Part shown: piece by piece, positions 9,567 through 18,029 of the stretch
Position numbering within the stretch: position 1 is the first letter of the stretch
Layout: every line of letters starts with the position of its first letter
Assembly (NCBI GenBank): GCA_029565675.1
Contig: JAKQNP010000010.1
Span: 1-55,669 of the forward strand
Length of the DNA stretch: 55,669 nucleotides
Direction of reading: 5' to 3'
From: a bacterium
GTDB taxonomy: Bacteria; Zhuqueibacterota; Zhuqueibacteria; Residuimicrobiales; Oceaniaggregativiventaceae
Notes under the pieces: model-generated
What the model was told of the DNA's origin: nothing
The model's input: only the letters and a program-made list of their open reading frames with translations
The model's database searches: none
Position numbers and translations under genes: made by a program

Positions 9567-10243
9567 GCCTGCGCTCTCCCGCTGCCCCATTCGTCCGTCT
9601 CAGCAGCACCACATGTCCAGCGGCGGGCCGCAAACCAATGCGCCGGCTCCGCAGCTGTCCAGACCATCGCCTGCAACATCAAACCAGCCGCTGTTTCGCT
9701 TGTGTCCCAAGTTGTGTTGTTTGTCCGTTGTTGGCCACAGTTTGATCTGCGCCAACCCTCCAGACGCAAGCGAACAACCGAGCAGCCACACCGGTCACAG
9801 CAACATGGAAATACTTTATATCTTTTTGTCATTGATTTATAATAGGTTAAACAACTTTTAGAGTCCGGTAAAATAAACAACCAGCAACGCCATTCTAAAA
9901 CAGCTCTTCGATCTGTCCGGCAAAACCGCCGGTTTTCCGGCACAATTGTTGCCTAATTAAATGAGCCGAATGGAACTGCACCGACATCTGCTGCCAGCGC
10001 ACCCCCCTTCCTTTGCATCGCTGCCCGGATTCAGCGCCATGCACTGAATCCCGCAAAGTACATGTGTACCGCAACACACAGAGCGAAAAGAGCACAAAAC
10101 CACGAATAACAAATTTTGCACTGGTGTCCGGCTACCGGACACCAGTGCAAAATTTCAACTGATCGGTTTTATTGGGATTTGGCAAACACCCAATGTGAGT
10201 TGATTCGAACCTGCGACAAAGCAATAGCAAAGTGGAGGTTTTC
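9567..10243. other. Gene-free 680-bp intergenic region
   Basis: This region separates the minus-strand radical SAM gene from the small plus-strand membrane protein. Apart from the perfect 45-bp palindrome at 10111-10155 I see no gene or RNA; open frames here lack ribosome binding sites and protein-like composition. Confidence 0.5.
10111..10155. repeat. Perfect 45-bp palindrome carrying MITE tip sequences
   Basis: Arms of 21 bp (10111-10131 and 10135-10155) are perfectly complementary around the loop CTA. The arms contain CACTGGTGTCC, the same tip found at the ends of the 162-bp elements at 12761 and 31557, oriented as a left and right end facing each other. It could be an extreme deletion derivative of that element, or a terminator-like hairpin. 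Confidence 0.8.
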
Positions 10244-10372
10244 ATGCGCAATACAGCCGCATCCCGCGAATCCGGACAGGAAAAAGAGGCGCTGTTTCAT
10301 TGGCATGACCTCTTGGCTTTTTTCCTGTTCCTGTTGATGGCGATCTTTTTTTGGTCATCGATGAGCGGATGA
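10244..10372 (+). CDS. 42-residue single-span membrane protein
   Basis: The reading frame runs from ATG at 10244 to TGA at 10372, with a strong ribosome binding site GGAGG five bases before the start. Residues 1-20 are polar and charged (RESGQEKEALFHWHD). Residues 23-37 are strongly hydrophobic (LLAFFLFLLMAIFFW) and form one transmembrane helix, followed by a short tail ending SSMSG. It would be a small inner-membrane protein with its N-terminus probably in the cytoplasm. Function is unknown. It is convergent with the nitroreductase gene, 23 bp away. Confidence 0.55.
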   Translation: MRNTAASRESGQEKEALFHWHDLLAFFLFLLMAIFFWSSMSG

Positions 10373-10395
10373 TTGTGTAGCGGACAGGAATTGGC

Positions 10396-10911
10396 TCACC
10401 AGCGATCGTAGCGGACCAATTCGGAAAGAGATCTGCGTTTTTTCTCCCTTTTCTCATCCGCCGGATAACCAAGAGGGGTAAAGGCAACAGGTTCAGTCTC
10501 TTGCGGCAGGTTGAGAACCTCGCGAGCAGCCTGAGAATCAAAGGCGGCCACCCAACACGTTCCCAATCCCAGCGCTGTCGCAGCCAGGATCAAGTGATCC
10601 ATCGCGATGGTGGTGTCGACCATCGCGTAATTTTTGCCGTCTCTGCGGCTCCACGCTTCTCCAGGCAGAGCCACGGCGGCGATCAGCAGCGGAGCCTGGG
10701 TAAACCACTCGCGATGATAGATCCGTCGCAACTCCTCCTCGCGCCCTTGTGTCTGAATCACGATGAATTGAAAGGGCTGGCGATTGACCGCAGTCGGAGC
10801 CAAGCGCGCGGCATTCAGACACGCCTGCAGTTTTTCGTCCTCAACTTTCGTCTTGTGATAGGCGCGCACACTGAAACGCTCGGCGATGACCTCTAGACAA
10901 TCCATCCCCAT
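10396..10911 (-). CDS. Nitroreductase family protein
   Basis: This protein of about 171 residues matches the FMN-dependent nitroreductase fold. Near the N-terminus it has ERFSVRAYHKTKVEDEKLQACLNAARLAPTA with NRQPFQFIV, the usual FMN-phosphate binding region; AMDHLILAATALGLGTCWV lies in the middle; and the C-terminal LGYPADEK is typical. Such enzymes reduce quinones, nitro compounds or flavins with NAD(P)H. The length fits the smaller members of the family (170-200 residues). The third codon, ATG at 10905, has a better-spaced GAGG than the ATG at 10911, so the protein may start there. The physiological substrate cannot be told. Confidence 0.85.
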   Translation of the reverse strand: MGMDCLEVIAERFSVRAYHKTKVEDEKLQACLNAARLAPTAVNRQPFQFIVIQTQGREEELRRIYHREWFTQAPLLIAAVALPGEAWSRRDGKNYAMVDTTIAMDHLILAATALGLGTCWVAAFDSQAAREVLNLPQETEPVAFTPLGYPADEKREKKRRSLSELVRYDRW

Positions 10912-10979
10912 GTCCTCATTTTATTTTCCGTGCTGCATTCATTGAATCGCCTCGGCGGATAGCCGAGATCGTATTTCTT

Positions 10980-11183
10980 TCACAGCGCCAGATAAATCGC
11001 TATCTGCACCGCCAGCAGCAAAACGCTCCAGATGCGCAGATCGCGCCAGCGTTTTTGGTTTGGCGATTCGTGATAGACAAAAGATTTGGGCCGCAACGCC
11101 GCCCAGATGGCGACCGCCGTAAAAGTGAGCAAAGAAATCCATTTTGCCAGCGCCAGATACGACCAGGTTGTCCAGTTGATCAT
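10980..11183 (-). CDS. 67-residue membrane protein partner of the symporter
   Basis: This small protein has two hydrophobic helices, about residues 8-28 (YLALAKWISLLTFTAVAIWAA) and 49-67 (IWSVLLLAVQIAIYLAL), joined by a basic loop (NQKRWRDLR). Its ATG overlaps the stop codon of the upstream symporter gene in an ATGA arrangement, so the two are almost certainly cotranslated. Paired small membrane subunits occur with some sodium/solute symporters; the same role here is inference. I do not recognise a named family. Confidence 0.65.
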   Translation of the reverse strand: MINWTTWSYLALAKWISLLTFTAVAIWAALRPKSFVYHESPNQKRWRDLRIWSVLLLAVQIAIYLAL

Positions 11184-12745
11184 TCTTCCCCTCCCGACTC
11201 GGCGCGATCGCCCAGGCGTTTTTGAATTTCAGCGTCCGACATGACCAGGCCGTAGACCAGGCCCTCCAGTTTTTCGGTGGATTCCGGTCTGGTCAGAGCG
11301 CTGACCACCAGGGTGATGAGCAAACCGGCGACAAAAGACCACCAGGAGTAATAGAAATAACTGATCTCCATTTTCGCAAAAAGATAAACCGCAATCGCCA
11401 CCCCGCCGAACAGACCGCAGGTGGCGCCGATGCGATTGGCGCGACGCCAATAGATGCCCAGGAGGGTGATGGCAAAAGTCGGCCCCTGGAAAATCGACAG
11501 CACCGCCTGACCGGCGACGAACAAGCCGGGAAAGCGGGTCATGACCGGCGCGATAAAAATCGCGATCACGATGAACGATGCGGTCATGATGCGGCCGACC
11601 AGCAGATAATGTCTGGAGCTCGCTTTTTTGACGATCAGGGCCTGATAGAGGTCGCGAGTCCACAGGGTGGCCGCGGAATTGACCACCGAATCGACGCTCG
11701 AGATCAATGCGGCGATAAAAGAAGCAAAAACGAGCCCGGCAAGTCCGGTGGGCAGCAGCGTTTTGATCAACCAGGGGTAGGCTTTGTCCATTTCAGGGCC
11801 GACCAGGTTGGGATTGAGTGCCAACGCGATCAATCCCGGCAATATGGTGATGACCGGTATAAGGGTTTTGGGTATCGCGGAAAACAGCATGCCGGCCTTG
11901 GCATCCCACTCGCTGCGCGCGCCCAGGGTGCGCTGAATGATCGCCTGGTTGCAGCACCACCAGGCCGGCGAGGCCACAAACGCCAGGCCGAAAATCACCC
12001 CCGGCCACGGATAGACCGGATGGTCTGCCGGCAAAAAAAGGCGCAGATGGTCCGGATGGGATGCCGACAGGGTATTCACGAGTCCTGACCAGCCGCCCAG
12101 AGCCCACAAGCCCAAAACAGACAGCATGATGCCGCCGATGAACATCACCAACACCTGAATGACATCCGTCATCGCCACCGCCGCGAGTCCCCCGGAAATC
12201 GTGTACAGGCCGATGATCAGCGCGGTTAAGACAATACCGATATAGACCGGCAGGCCGAGGATCTCCACGGTCAACGGGATGCCGATGTACTCTTCCAACA
12301 TCAGTCCGCTGGCCCAAAAGAACTGCCCCAGCAGAAAAACCATAAACGCGCCCCAGAGGATGGTCTGCACCACCCGGATCAGCTGGTTGTAGCGCCGGCC
12401 GAGAAACTCCGGCACCGTATAGATCCCCGCTTTCCAGTAATAGGGGATGAACAGCAGCGCCGAGAGGATGATCGCCGGAATGGCGCCGATCCATTCGTAA
12501 TGCGCCTGGGTGATGCCGAAGCGATAGGCGCCGCCGGCCGCGCCGACATAATCGGTGGCGCCGATATTGGTGCCGATAATGGACAGGCTGATGATCCACC
12601 ACGGCAACATGCGGCCGGCGAGAAAATAGTCCTGCTCGTCCTTGACAAAGCGCTTGAAGTAGAATCCAAAAGCCGGTATTGCAGCCATGTAGGCGATGAC
12701 AATAACCAAGTCGATCCCGTGGATGTTGATCTGCTGCAAAATCAC
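11180..12745 (-). CDS. Sodium/solute symporter (SSS family)
   Basis: This 521-residue integral membrane protein has about 13 predicted helices and typical SSS features. Near the N-terminus are FYFKRFVKDEQDYFLAGR and MLPWWIISLSIIGTNIGATDYVG, the first broken helix of the LeuT-type fold. ISGGLAAVAMTDVIQVLVM is the conserved mid-protein motif, and SSVDSVVNSAATLWTRDLY is the late motif that helps bind sodium. It would import a sugar, amino acid or similar solute with Na+. The substrate is unknown; the overall look is closest to SGLT-like sugar transporters. A 67-residue membrane protein overlaps its 3' end, and a MITE-like element lies 15 bp upstream of its start. Confidence 0.85.
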   Translation of the reverse strand: MILQQINIHGIDLVIVIAYMAAIPAFGFYFKRFVKDEQDYFLAGRMLPWWIISLSIIGTNIGATDYVGAAGGAYRFGITQAHYEWIGAIPAIILSALLFIPYYWKAGIYTVPEFLGRRYNQLIRVVQTILWGAFMVFLLGQFFWASGLMLEEYIGIPLTVEILGLPVYIGIVLTALIIGLYTISGGLAAVAMTDVIQVLVMFIGGIMLSVLGLWALGGWSGLVNTLSASHPDHLRLFLPADHPVYPWPGVIFGLAFVASPAWWCCNQAIIQRTLGARSEWDAKAGMLFSAIPKTLIPVITILPGLIALALNPNLVGPEMDKAYPWLIKTLLPTGLAGLVFASFIAALISSVDSVVNSAATLWTRDLYQALIVKKASSRHYLLVGRIMTASFIVIAIFIAPVMTRFPGLFVAGQAVLSIFQGPTFAITLLGIYWRRANRIGATCGLFGGVAIAVYLFAKMEISYFYYSWWSFVAGLLITLVVSALTRPESTEKLEGLVYGLVMSDAEIQKRLGDRAESGGEE

Positions 12746-12760
12746 CCTCCTATTCTATGA

Positions 12761-12922
12761 CACTCGTGTCCCATCTTCAGATGGGACACCTTTCACCAAA
12801 TCTAACAATATCTGAAAGTTGTAACGATTTTCATCTAGTATCGATTTGAATGGCATCCGATTATTTTGTCGCTGTAATTATTAGAGTTAAGTTGGGCGGT
12901 GTCCCTTGTTGGGACACCAGTG
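12761..12922. mobile_element. 162-bp MITE-like element, copy A
   Basis: Terminal inverted repeats of 12 bp (CACTCGTGTCCC and the complement of CACTGGTGTCCC, one mismatch) bound a non-coding, AT-rich interior. The element is flanked by ATTCTATGA on the left and ATTCTACGA on the right, a 9-bp target duplication with one mismatch. A second copy of equal length lies at 31557-31718. Each end can also fold into a local hairpin. No transposase is encoded, so it must be mobilised in trans. Confidence 0.85.
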
Positions 12923-12969
12923 ATTCTACGACAGCGTTGGTTTCGCTCCCCGGATTAGGAGCAGTTTGA

Positions 12970-13539
12970 TCAACTCGCCTTCTCCAAGTCGCGCAGCGCA
13001 AAGAGAACCGCTTTGCGCATCCGCAAACCGGCATGAGAGCCCGAGACGGCATCGATCGGCAAAAAATCGTAGCGGTTGCCTTTTTTGAGATAGGCAATCC
13101 AGAAGGGATAACCGATCAGAAACGGCCGGCGCAGTTCAGTGCCAACCAGAGCAGCCGATTTGAGTCGACGCGATCGCAGAGCCGTATCCTGCAACTCTTG
13201 TTGCGCCAGTTTATGCGCGTTTTCGCTGGTCAGACGCGGCGCCAAACAGAGCGGCGGAGCTTTAACCGACGGCGGCGGCAAATCCGGATCCAGAACAAAA
13301 GCCGCTCCGTCCATCGCCTCGACTCCAATGGCCGCCGAGGCGGTTGGTTCGCCTGTCTTGCCGCAGGGGAAAACCCACAGAGGCAAGACCAGCACTTCCA
13401 GTCTGCGGATCACCGGCGGTTGCCGCCAGAGCATCCAGCGCCGCGGACGCGAATAGACGGTGGCTCGTTCATGCGCCTCTGCCTCAGCAACCAGCACCGG
13501 CAATGAACCGACCGCTTTTGTGTCGGCAGGATCGCTCAC
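12970..13539 (-). CDS. Hypothetical protein, 189 residues
   Basis: I do not recognise this protein. The N-terminal half has RRWMLWRQPPVIRRLEVLVLPLWVFPCG; the C-terminal half has RRPFLIGYPFWIAYLKKGNRYDFLPIDAVSG followed by a basic amphipathic tail. There is no signal peptide or clear transmembrane helix, although the middle is proline-rich. Its start overlaps the stop codon of the small membrane-protein gene upstream, so the two are probably translationally coupled and may act together at the membrane. Confidence 0.6.
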   Translation of the reverse strand: MSDPADTKAVGSLPVLVAEAEAHERATVYSRPRRWMLWRQPPVIRRLEVLVLPLWVFPCGKTGEPTASAAIGVEAMDGAAFVLDPDLPPPSVKAPPLCLAPRLTSENAHKLAQQELQDTALRSRRLKSAALVGTELRRPFLIGYPFWIAYLKKGNRYDFLPIDAVSGSHAGLRMRKAVLFALRDLEKAS

Positions 13540-13763
13540 GATCGCCGCCGACCTTTGCGGAGCATCGTGACCCCGATGCCGATCAACACCAGTGCAGCAA
13601 CCAGGTTGGCGCCGACGGCGCGGGTATGCGGGACGTAGCTGGTGCCGCTGACAAAAAAGATAGAAATCAACACCAACACCCCAAAGACGGTCCAGAAAGT
13701 GCCGATGAGCAAAAACGGGTTGAATGCAGGCTTTGGTGCGGCAGATGTTTTTTTCTCAGTCAA
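13536..13763 (-). CDS. Small membrane protein coupled to the 189-residue protein
   Basis: The best-supported start is a TTG at 13763 with AGGAG about six bases upstream, giving 75 residues beginning MTEKKTSAAPKPAFNPF. An ATG at 13847 in the same frame would add 28 residues but lacks a ribosome binding site. Two hydrophobic helices are visible (LLIGTFWTVFGVLVLISIFFV and VGANLVAALVLIGIGVTML), with a basic tail RKGRRRS. The stop codon overlaps the ATG of the next gene. Function is unknown. Confidence 0.6.
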   Translation of the reverse strand: MTEKKTSAAPKPAFNPFLLIGTFWTVFGVLVLISIFFVSGTSYVPHTRAVGANLVAALVLIGIGVTMLRKGRRRS

Positions 13764-13847
13764 TTCATTCTCCTGCGGCTTGATCGATCTCATGGTGGTC
13801 TGGAAATCCCAGTTGATTGGCCAAAATCGATGACGAAAGTCAGACAT

Positions 13848-14424
13848 TCAGACAAAAGTTAGTGCAATATAAAACACTGTCGGCACTCACGCAAGCAGCA
13901 AATCGATGCTGGCTGCTTTTTGTCGTTTCCAACCCCGCAAGGTCGTCGACCGATCGCTCGCTGACAATCGCCTTTTCCTGTTTTGCTGTTCGTTTTCTCT
14001 TCCCCTGGCGATCAGCAACGGCAGCCGGCGGGAATGCGGGGGGATATAAAAAAGAAGATGAGGATGGGACCCGGATTCGGTGCAAAGCACCAAAATCCCA
14101 ATAAATACAATGCTATGTTTTCACCAATCGGGTGGGAATGGTGGCTTCTGTAAACAACATAAAATTATAAAGATACTTTTTGTTGGATTTTGTTGACACA
14201 GAATCCGGGTGGGACTTGAGGTGGTTGTTAACAGTGGAAGTATTCTTGTTGGGGTCAGGATGGCGCTGTTCGCGATAGCTGTGAACAGCCGATGGTTAAA
14301 AGCCAGATGGGAATATCGCCTGCAGAGACAGCGATTGACAGAGATGACAACACTTCGCGGTCGTTTACCCTTGTGAAATCAATCATGCAGCAAATTGCCT
14401 GCAGAGTTTGATTCGGACGCATCT
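13848..14424. other. Gene-free 577-bp region
   Basis: No gene is visible. The stretch contains a hairpin repeat at 14066-14100 (GGTGC-AAA-GCACC core) that recurs inverted at 36294-36325, and several AT-rich segments. It separates the unknown membrane-protein pair from the flavin reductase gene. Confidence 0.45.
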
Positions 14425-14964
14425 TCAGGAGCGCACCGTGCCGATTTTGATCGAACCTTCCTGAGCGATCACGTGAAAACCAGGTTCTTCTGCGATTGCC
14501 ATGAGATGTGGCTTGGGATCTTCATTGACCCACGAGGCCACGACCTGGCCGACAAACAACGTATGGTCGCCGGTGTCGAGTTGGGCCACAAGCTTGCATT
14601 CAAAGCTGCACAGGGCGCGTTGGACCAGAGGAGCTTTGACAATCGTGCCGGGATCGCGGCTGAACCCGCATTTCTCGAAGCGATCCACGTTTTCATTGTT
14701 GGGCAAACCGCAGATCAGCACCTCTTTGGCCAAATCGGTTCCGGGAACCGCCAGGACAAATTCCCGGCTGCTGCTGATGATCTTGTTCAAGCGGCGCTGC
14801 TTGCCGATGGCCACGGCGATCATCGGCGGTCGAAAAGAGGCGCGCATTTTCCAGCCGACGGTCATGATGTGCTGCCGGCCGTCCGTGTCGATTCCGGTGA
14901 CAAACACTACCCTTTCGGGTGTGCTCCACAGCTCCATGGCTTCTTTAAAGGTCACCTGTTTCAT
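14425..14964 (-). CDS. Flavin reductase-like, FMN-binding split-barrel protein
   Basis: This 179-residue protein starts at ATG 14964, with GAGGAA well spaced upstream. MTVGWKMRASFRPPMIAVAIGKQRRLNKIISSSREFVLAVPG is the characteristic FMN-binding segment of the flavin reductase-like family, where a split beta-barrel holds FMN. The later CSFECKLVAQLDTGDHTLFVGQVV is the second conserved block. Members reduce flavin for a partner monooxygenase or act as FMN-dependent oxidoreductases. No monooxygenase partner is nearby. The function is therefore known only at family level. Confidence 0.85.
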   Translation of the reverse strand: MKQVTFKEAMELWSTPERVVFVTGIDTDGRQHIMTVGWKMRASFRPPMIAVAIGKQRRLNKIISSSREFVLAVPGTDLAKEVLICGLPNNENVDRFEKCGFSRDPGTIVKAPLVQRALCSFECKLVAQLDTGDHTLFVGQVVASWVNEDPKPHLMAIAEEPGFHVIAQEGSIKIGTVRS

Positions 14965-15261
14965 GCGCTTGTTCCTCAAAAAGGTATCGCCCCCTGCAGG
15001 GGCTCTAAACATCTTTGGCCTCTCTCGCTTGCGAAAATCTGCAACAGCCCGCAACAGCAATCAAACAGAACTCCGCATCCCGGCTTGTTGCGGAACAGTC
15101 ATTCTTGTGCGATCAAAGATATCAAAAAGCGGGGTGAAAAGCAAAAATAAAAGAGCAAGATGTGAATTATTATGTTTGGTGTGATGGCTGCCAATCACCA
15201 TCCCGCAGGGGCAAGCCCTGCGGGGATGGGGGCAATAGATTTCCAACTATCCAAAACCTGT

Positions 15262-15709
15262 CGCCCCCTGCGGGGGCTTGGGGCTTTCAGCCCTCTTGCT
15301 TTCCACGGGCTCACGCCCGTGGCCAATATCCGACGCCCCCTGCGGGGGCTTGGGGCTTCCAGCCCTCTTGCTTTCCACGGGCTCACGCCCGTGGCCAATA
15401 TCCGTCGCCCCCTGCGGGGGCTTGGGGCTTCCAGCCCTCTTGCTTTCCACGGGCTCACGCCCGTGGCCAATATCCGACGCCCCCTGCGGGGGCTTGGGGC
15501 TTCCAGCCCTCTTGCTTTCCACGGGCTCACGCCCGTGGCCAATATCCGACGCCCCCTGCGGGGGCTTGGGGCTTTCAGCCCTCTTGCTTTCCACGGGCTC
15601 ACGCCCGTGGCTAATATCCGACGCCCCCTGCGGGGGCTTGGGGCTTTGGGCCATCTCGCGTTCCACGGGCTCGCGCCCGTGGCTAGAATCTATCGCCCCC
15701 TGCGGGGGC
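15262..15709. repeat. 72-bp tandem repeat array
   Basis: Units start at 15262, 15334, 15406, 15478, 15550, 15622 and 15694 (the last partial), exactly 72 bp apart. Each unit has two hairpins, GCCCCCTGCGGGGGC and one made of CCACGGGC/GCCCGTGG arms. The period is a multiple of three and stop codons are absent, so long artificial reading frames of 24-residue repeats appear on both strands. Units differ by only a few bases, suggesting recent expansion. Confidence 0.9.
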
Positions 15710-15753
15710 TCAATCATGAGAGTGCAAAATTGACTGGCTTTGGAGTTTGGGCC

Positions 15754-15821
15754 GTCCCGTCAGGGACGCGATATTTATAGCAACCGATCATGTGATTCTA
15801 TCCCGCGTCCCTTTAGGGACG
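15754..15821. repeat. Paired GTCCC/GGGAC hairpin repeat, copy 2
   Basis: GTCCC-GTCA-GGGAC lies at 15754-15767 and GTCCC-TTTA-GGGAC at 15807-15820, with ATATTTATAGCAA between them. It forms the right end of the left composite repeat. Confidence 0.75.
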
Positions 15822-15835
15822 CCATATGCAGAGCA

Positions 15836-16044
15836 ATGGCTATCACCTGTCGCCTCTTGCAGGGGCTTGCCCAACCAGGCAAAGATCTCGTAAGAGAAAG
15901 ACAATTCTAAACGTCTACATTCGTTGATCACGCGTTGACGAAAACCCGCGCAGCGGGCGGCGGATCCTGGCCCAGGGCGTCAGCCCTGGGAATCAGGCGA
16001 TCCTTACAATCCCCAAGCCCGCGCAGCGGGCGAAAGACCCTGGC
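15836..16044. repeat. Further hairpin repeats downstream of the LPP20-like gene
   Basis: Two copies of GCCCGCGCAGCGGGCG-type palindromes (about 15940-15953 and 16018-16033) flank a CCCAGGGC/GCCCTGGG hairpin near 15971-15990. One of these may end the minus-strand DGR transcript, although no T-run marks a standard terminator. Confidence 0.5.
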
Positions 16045-17919
16045 CTATTGATGGATTTTATAATTCGCGGTGCGGATCAGCTCGTCCTTGCTCCATGCAT
16101 TGGGCTGCCAGGCGCGCACATAGATGAGCGGGTCCGTTTCGCGAAAATCGATGAGCAGAAACAGATAGCCTTCGTCCGCATAGGTAGTGGATGCATAGCT
16201 CTGCCGCATTTCCACCCCATAGACGCTGTCCTGGGTGTTCTTTTTGACTATATCAAAGGTACTGAAATCGAGTGAGATATCCTGATTTTGAGTAAAAATC
16301 TGTTTCTGGCGCTCCAGATAGAGTTGTTTGCTGAGGCGAAGATATTCATGGTCTGGCTGAGCGCCCAGTTTTTCATAGCGAACGACATTTTCGGCTAGTT
16401 TGCGCCGTTCCAGTTTGCGGCCGACAATAATGATGGCGTCCTCGGCAAACATCAAATCCACGGTGGGCAAATCGCGTGTCAAGTATGCGGTGCGGTATTT
16501 TTCCAAAAACTTGATGATCTGCTGCCGGTTTCTCCAATCTGCACCGATCTTTGCCTGGCGGACAAAATGCTGATAAAGGTTTTCGGTGATGCACACATTG
16601 AGATCGCAGAGCTTGCCTTCCGGAGTGAAATCGAGCGTCAGGTATTCGGTGCTCTCCTTGTTCAGCGTGGGATAGCGGTGCAGCATGCGGATGCGCCGCA
16701 ACTCCCAGCCGTCTGCAGTTCGGGTCAGCGCAGCGGCTATGTTCTGGTCGAGCGGCCGCGGGCGGTTGTACTTGAGGTAATCGGCGATCTTGACCGCCAA
16801 AAAATCATCGCTGGCAAAGGCGTGTCTGGCACCGGCCGGATCGCCGGCAGCGACGACATCGAGGAATTTTCGCACCTGGTCAAGAATAAGCGGTGCTACG
16901 TCAACGTCCTCGGTAAAATCCAGTTTGACGGCAAATGTGCCCGGCGAAACGCTGCGGATTAGGGCGCGCACGGGCGTGCTGTTTGGCACAGGTGACTCAT
17001 TATCCTCGTTCGGTTCAACCACGGCCGCATCATCTGCGGTGGAGAAGAGGCGCACCTTGTGCTGGCCGGTGAATTCGGGTTTGATCACGAGATCCCACAG
17101 GGTGGCGACGCTCTGGATTTCATTGCGCGATTCATAATAGGCATATTTGGGCTGCACCTTGATCTCGGCAAAATGGACAGCTGCGCCCAACAGTTGAAAG
17201 GCGGCCCGGCCGTCCCGGCCGCTGACCGTCACCTGGCGGCTGCCGTCCCAAAAGGTAAAATCGAGAGTCGACACCGGCCGACCGCCATAGAGGATCTCCA
17301 CCATCACCTCGCGTTCCTGCGGCGAAATGTCCCGGGCGGAAATGAAACGAAAGGCAAGATCGGAGACGAGGCGGTCGATGCGCAGCGGGATTTCAGTGGT
17401 ATAGTTGATGCCGTTGTGGACCACAAGTTGATCCGGCAGAGAATTGATCAGTATGGCAACGAAATAATAATATTTCAATGCTTGAGCCAGATGCAGTTCC
17501 TCAGCCAGAGCATTCGCTTTGGCAGCCATCTCGGCAATCAGCTGTTTGCGCTCCGCGAAAATCTGTTCCACCTGGGATTTTTTCAGATAGACGAAAACCT
17601 CGTACTTGTTTTCGGCGAGCAACCGGGGCGGCAGTTGTTCGACATTTTTCAATGTGGCCATGGTATGGGTCTTGACGATACTCTCGACCTTTTCCTGATA
17701 GTTCTGTTCTTTTTCGGCGACAACGCGCTCGAAAGAACTCGAAACCTGCATTGCGATCATTTTGCACAGGTTATCAGCGGCCAGATTGAGTGCCTCAGCA
17801 ACAGTGGTGGCTTCGCCCGAGCCATAGTAATAGTCACCTGATCGGATGATCAGCTCTTTTTCTGCCGCTGACAATTGGCAACAGCCGAGCAACAGCAGTG
17901 TCAAAATAACTCTTTGCAT
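16045..17919 (-). CDS. LPP20-like secreted or lipid-anchored protein downstream of the DGR RT
   Basis: The 624-residue protein starts at ATG 17919, preceded by GGAGG six bases upstream. Its signal peptide MQRVILTLLLLGCCQLSA carries LLGC, a possible lipobox. Residues about 15-130 resemble LPP20-type lipoproteins: a GSGEATTVAEALNLAADNLCKMIAMQV helix, then YEVFVYLKKSQVEQIF. The rest has a beta-rich middle (VMVEILYGGRPVSTLDFTFWDG), a stretch like NTF2-type folds (FLEKYRTAYLTRDLPTVDLMFAEDAIIIVG) and no recognisable catalytic motif. It lies 110 bp after the RT stop in the same direction and inside the bracketing repeats, so it may be part of the DGR transcript and act with the variable protein at the envelope. 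That link is inference. Confidence 0.65.
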   Translation of the reverse strand: MQRVILTLLLLGCCQLSAAEKELIIRSGDYYYGSGEATTVAEALNLAADNLCKMIAMQVSSSFERVVAEKEQNYQEKVESIVKTHTMATLKNVEQLPPRLLAENKYEVFVYLKKSQVEQIFAERKQLIAEMAAKANALAEELHLAQALKYYYFVAILINSLPDQLVVHNGINYTTEIPLRIDRLVSDLAFRFISARDISPQEREVMVEILYGGRPVSTLDFTFWDGSRQVTVSGRDGRAAFQLLGAAVHFAEIKVQPKYAYYESRNEIQSVATLWDLVIKPEFTGQHKVRLFSTADDAAVVEPNEDNESPVPNSTPVRALIRSVSPGTFAVKLDFTEDVDVAPLILDQVRKFLDVVAAGDPAGARHAFASDDFLAVKIADYLKYNRPRPLDQNIAAALTRTADGWELRRIRMLHRYPTLNKESTEYLTLDFTPEGKLCDLNVCITENLYQHFVRQAKIGADWRNRQQIIKFLEKYRTAYLTRDLPTVDLMFAEDAIIIVGRKLERRKLAENVVRYEKLGAQPDHEYLRLSKQLYLERQKQIFTQNQDISLDFSTFDIVKKNTQDSVYGVEMRQSYASTTYADEGYLFLLIDFRETDPLIYVRAWQPNAWSKDELIRTANYKIHQ

Positions 17920-18029
17920 TCCGATCCTCCACCAGCTGGTCATTTTTTGGTCCGCATCAAGATATCGAAAAGCTGCAGCAAAAGCAAAAATAAAAGCACC
18001 TGGGTGTAAAAAGTTGATCTGGTTTGGCT

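Larger units (their letters stand above)
15192..15835. repeat. Composite repeat, left copy (expanded)
   Basis: This module is built of a GC hairpin with a CAAG core, a unique linker ending CCAAAACCTGT, a 72-bp tandem array (six complete units plus the start of a seventh), a linker, and the paired GTCCC/GGGAC hairpin repeat. The same module in the same orientation lies at 22245-22527 with one unit. The length difference, 361 bp, equals five units plus one base. The two copies bracket the DGR locus. Confidence 0.85.

Noticed and set aside
15262-15709. CRISPR array
   Set aside because: The 72-bp units are directly contiguous with no unique spacers, are too long for CRISPR repeats, and have no cas genes nearby.
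15162-15780. Long repeat-encoded frames on both strands
   Set aside because: They arise because the 72-bp unit is a multiple of three and lacks stops. All frames are equally open, which shows that none is selected as a protein.
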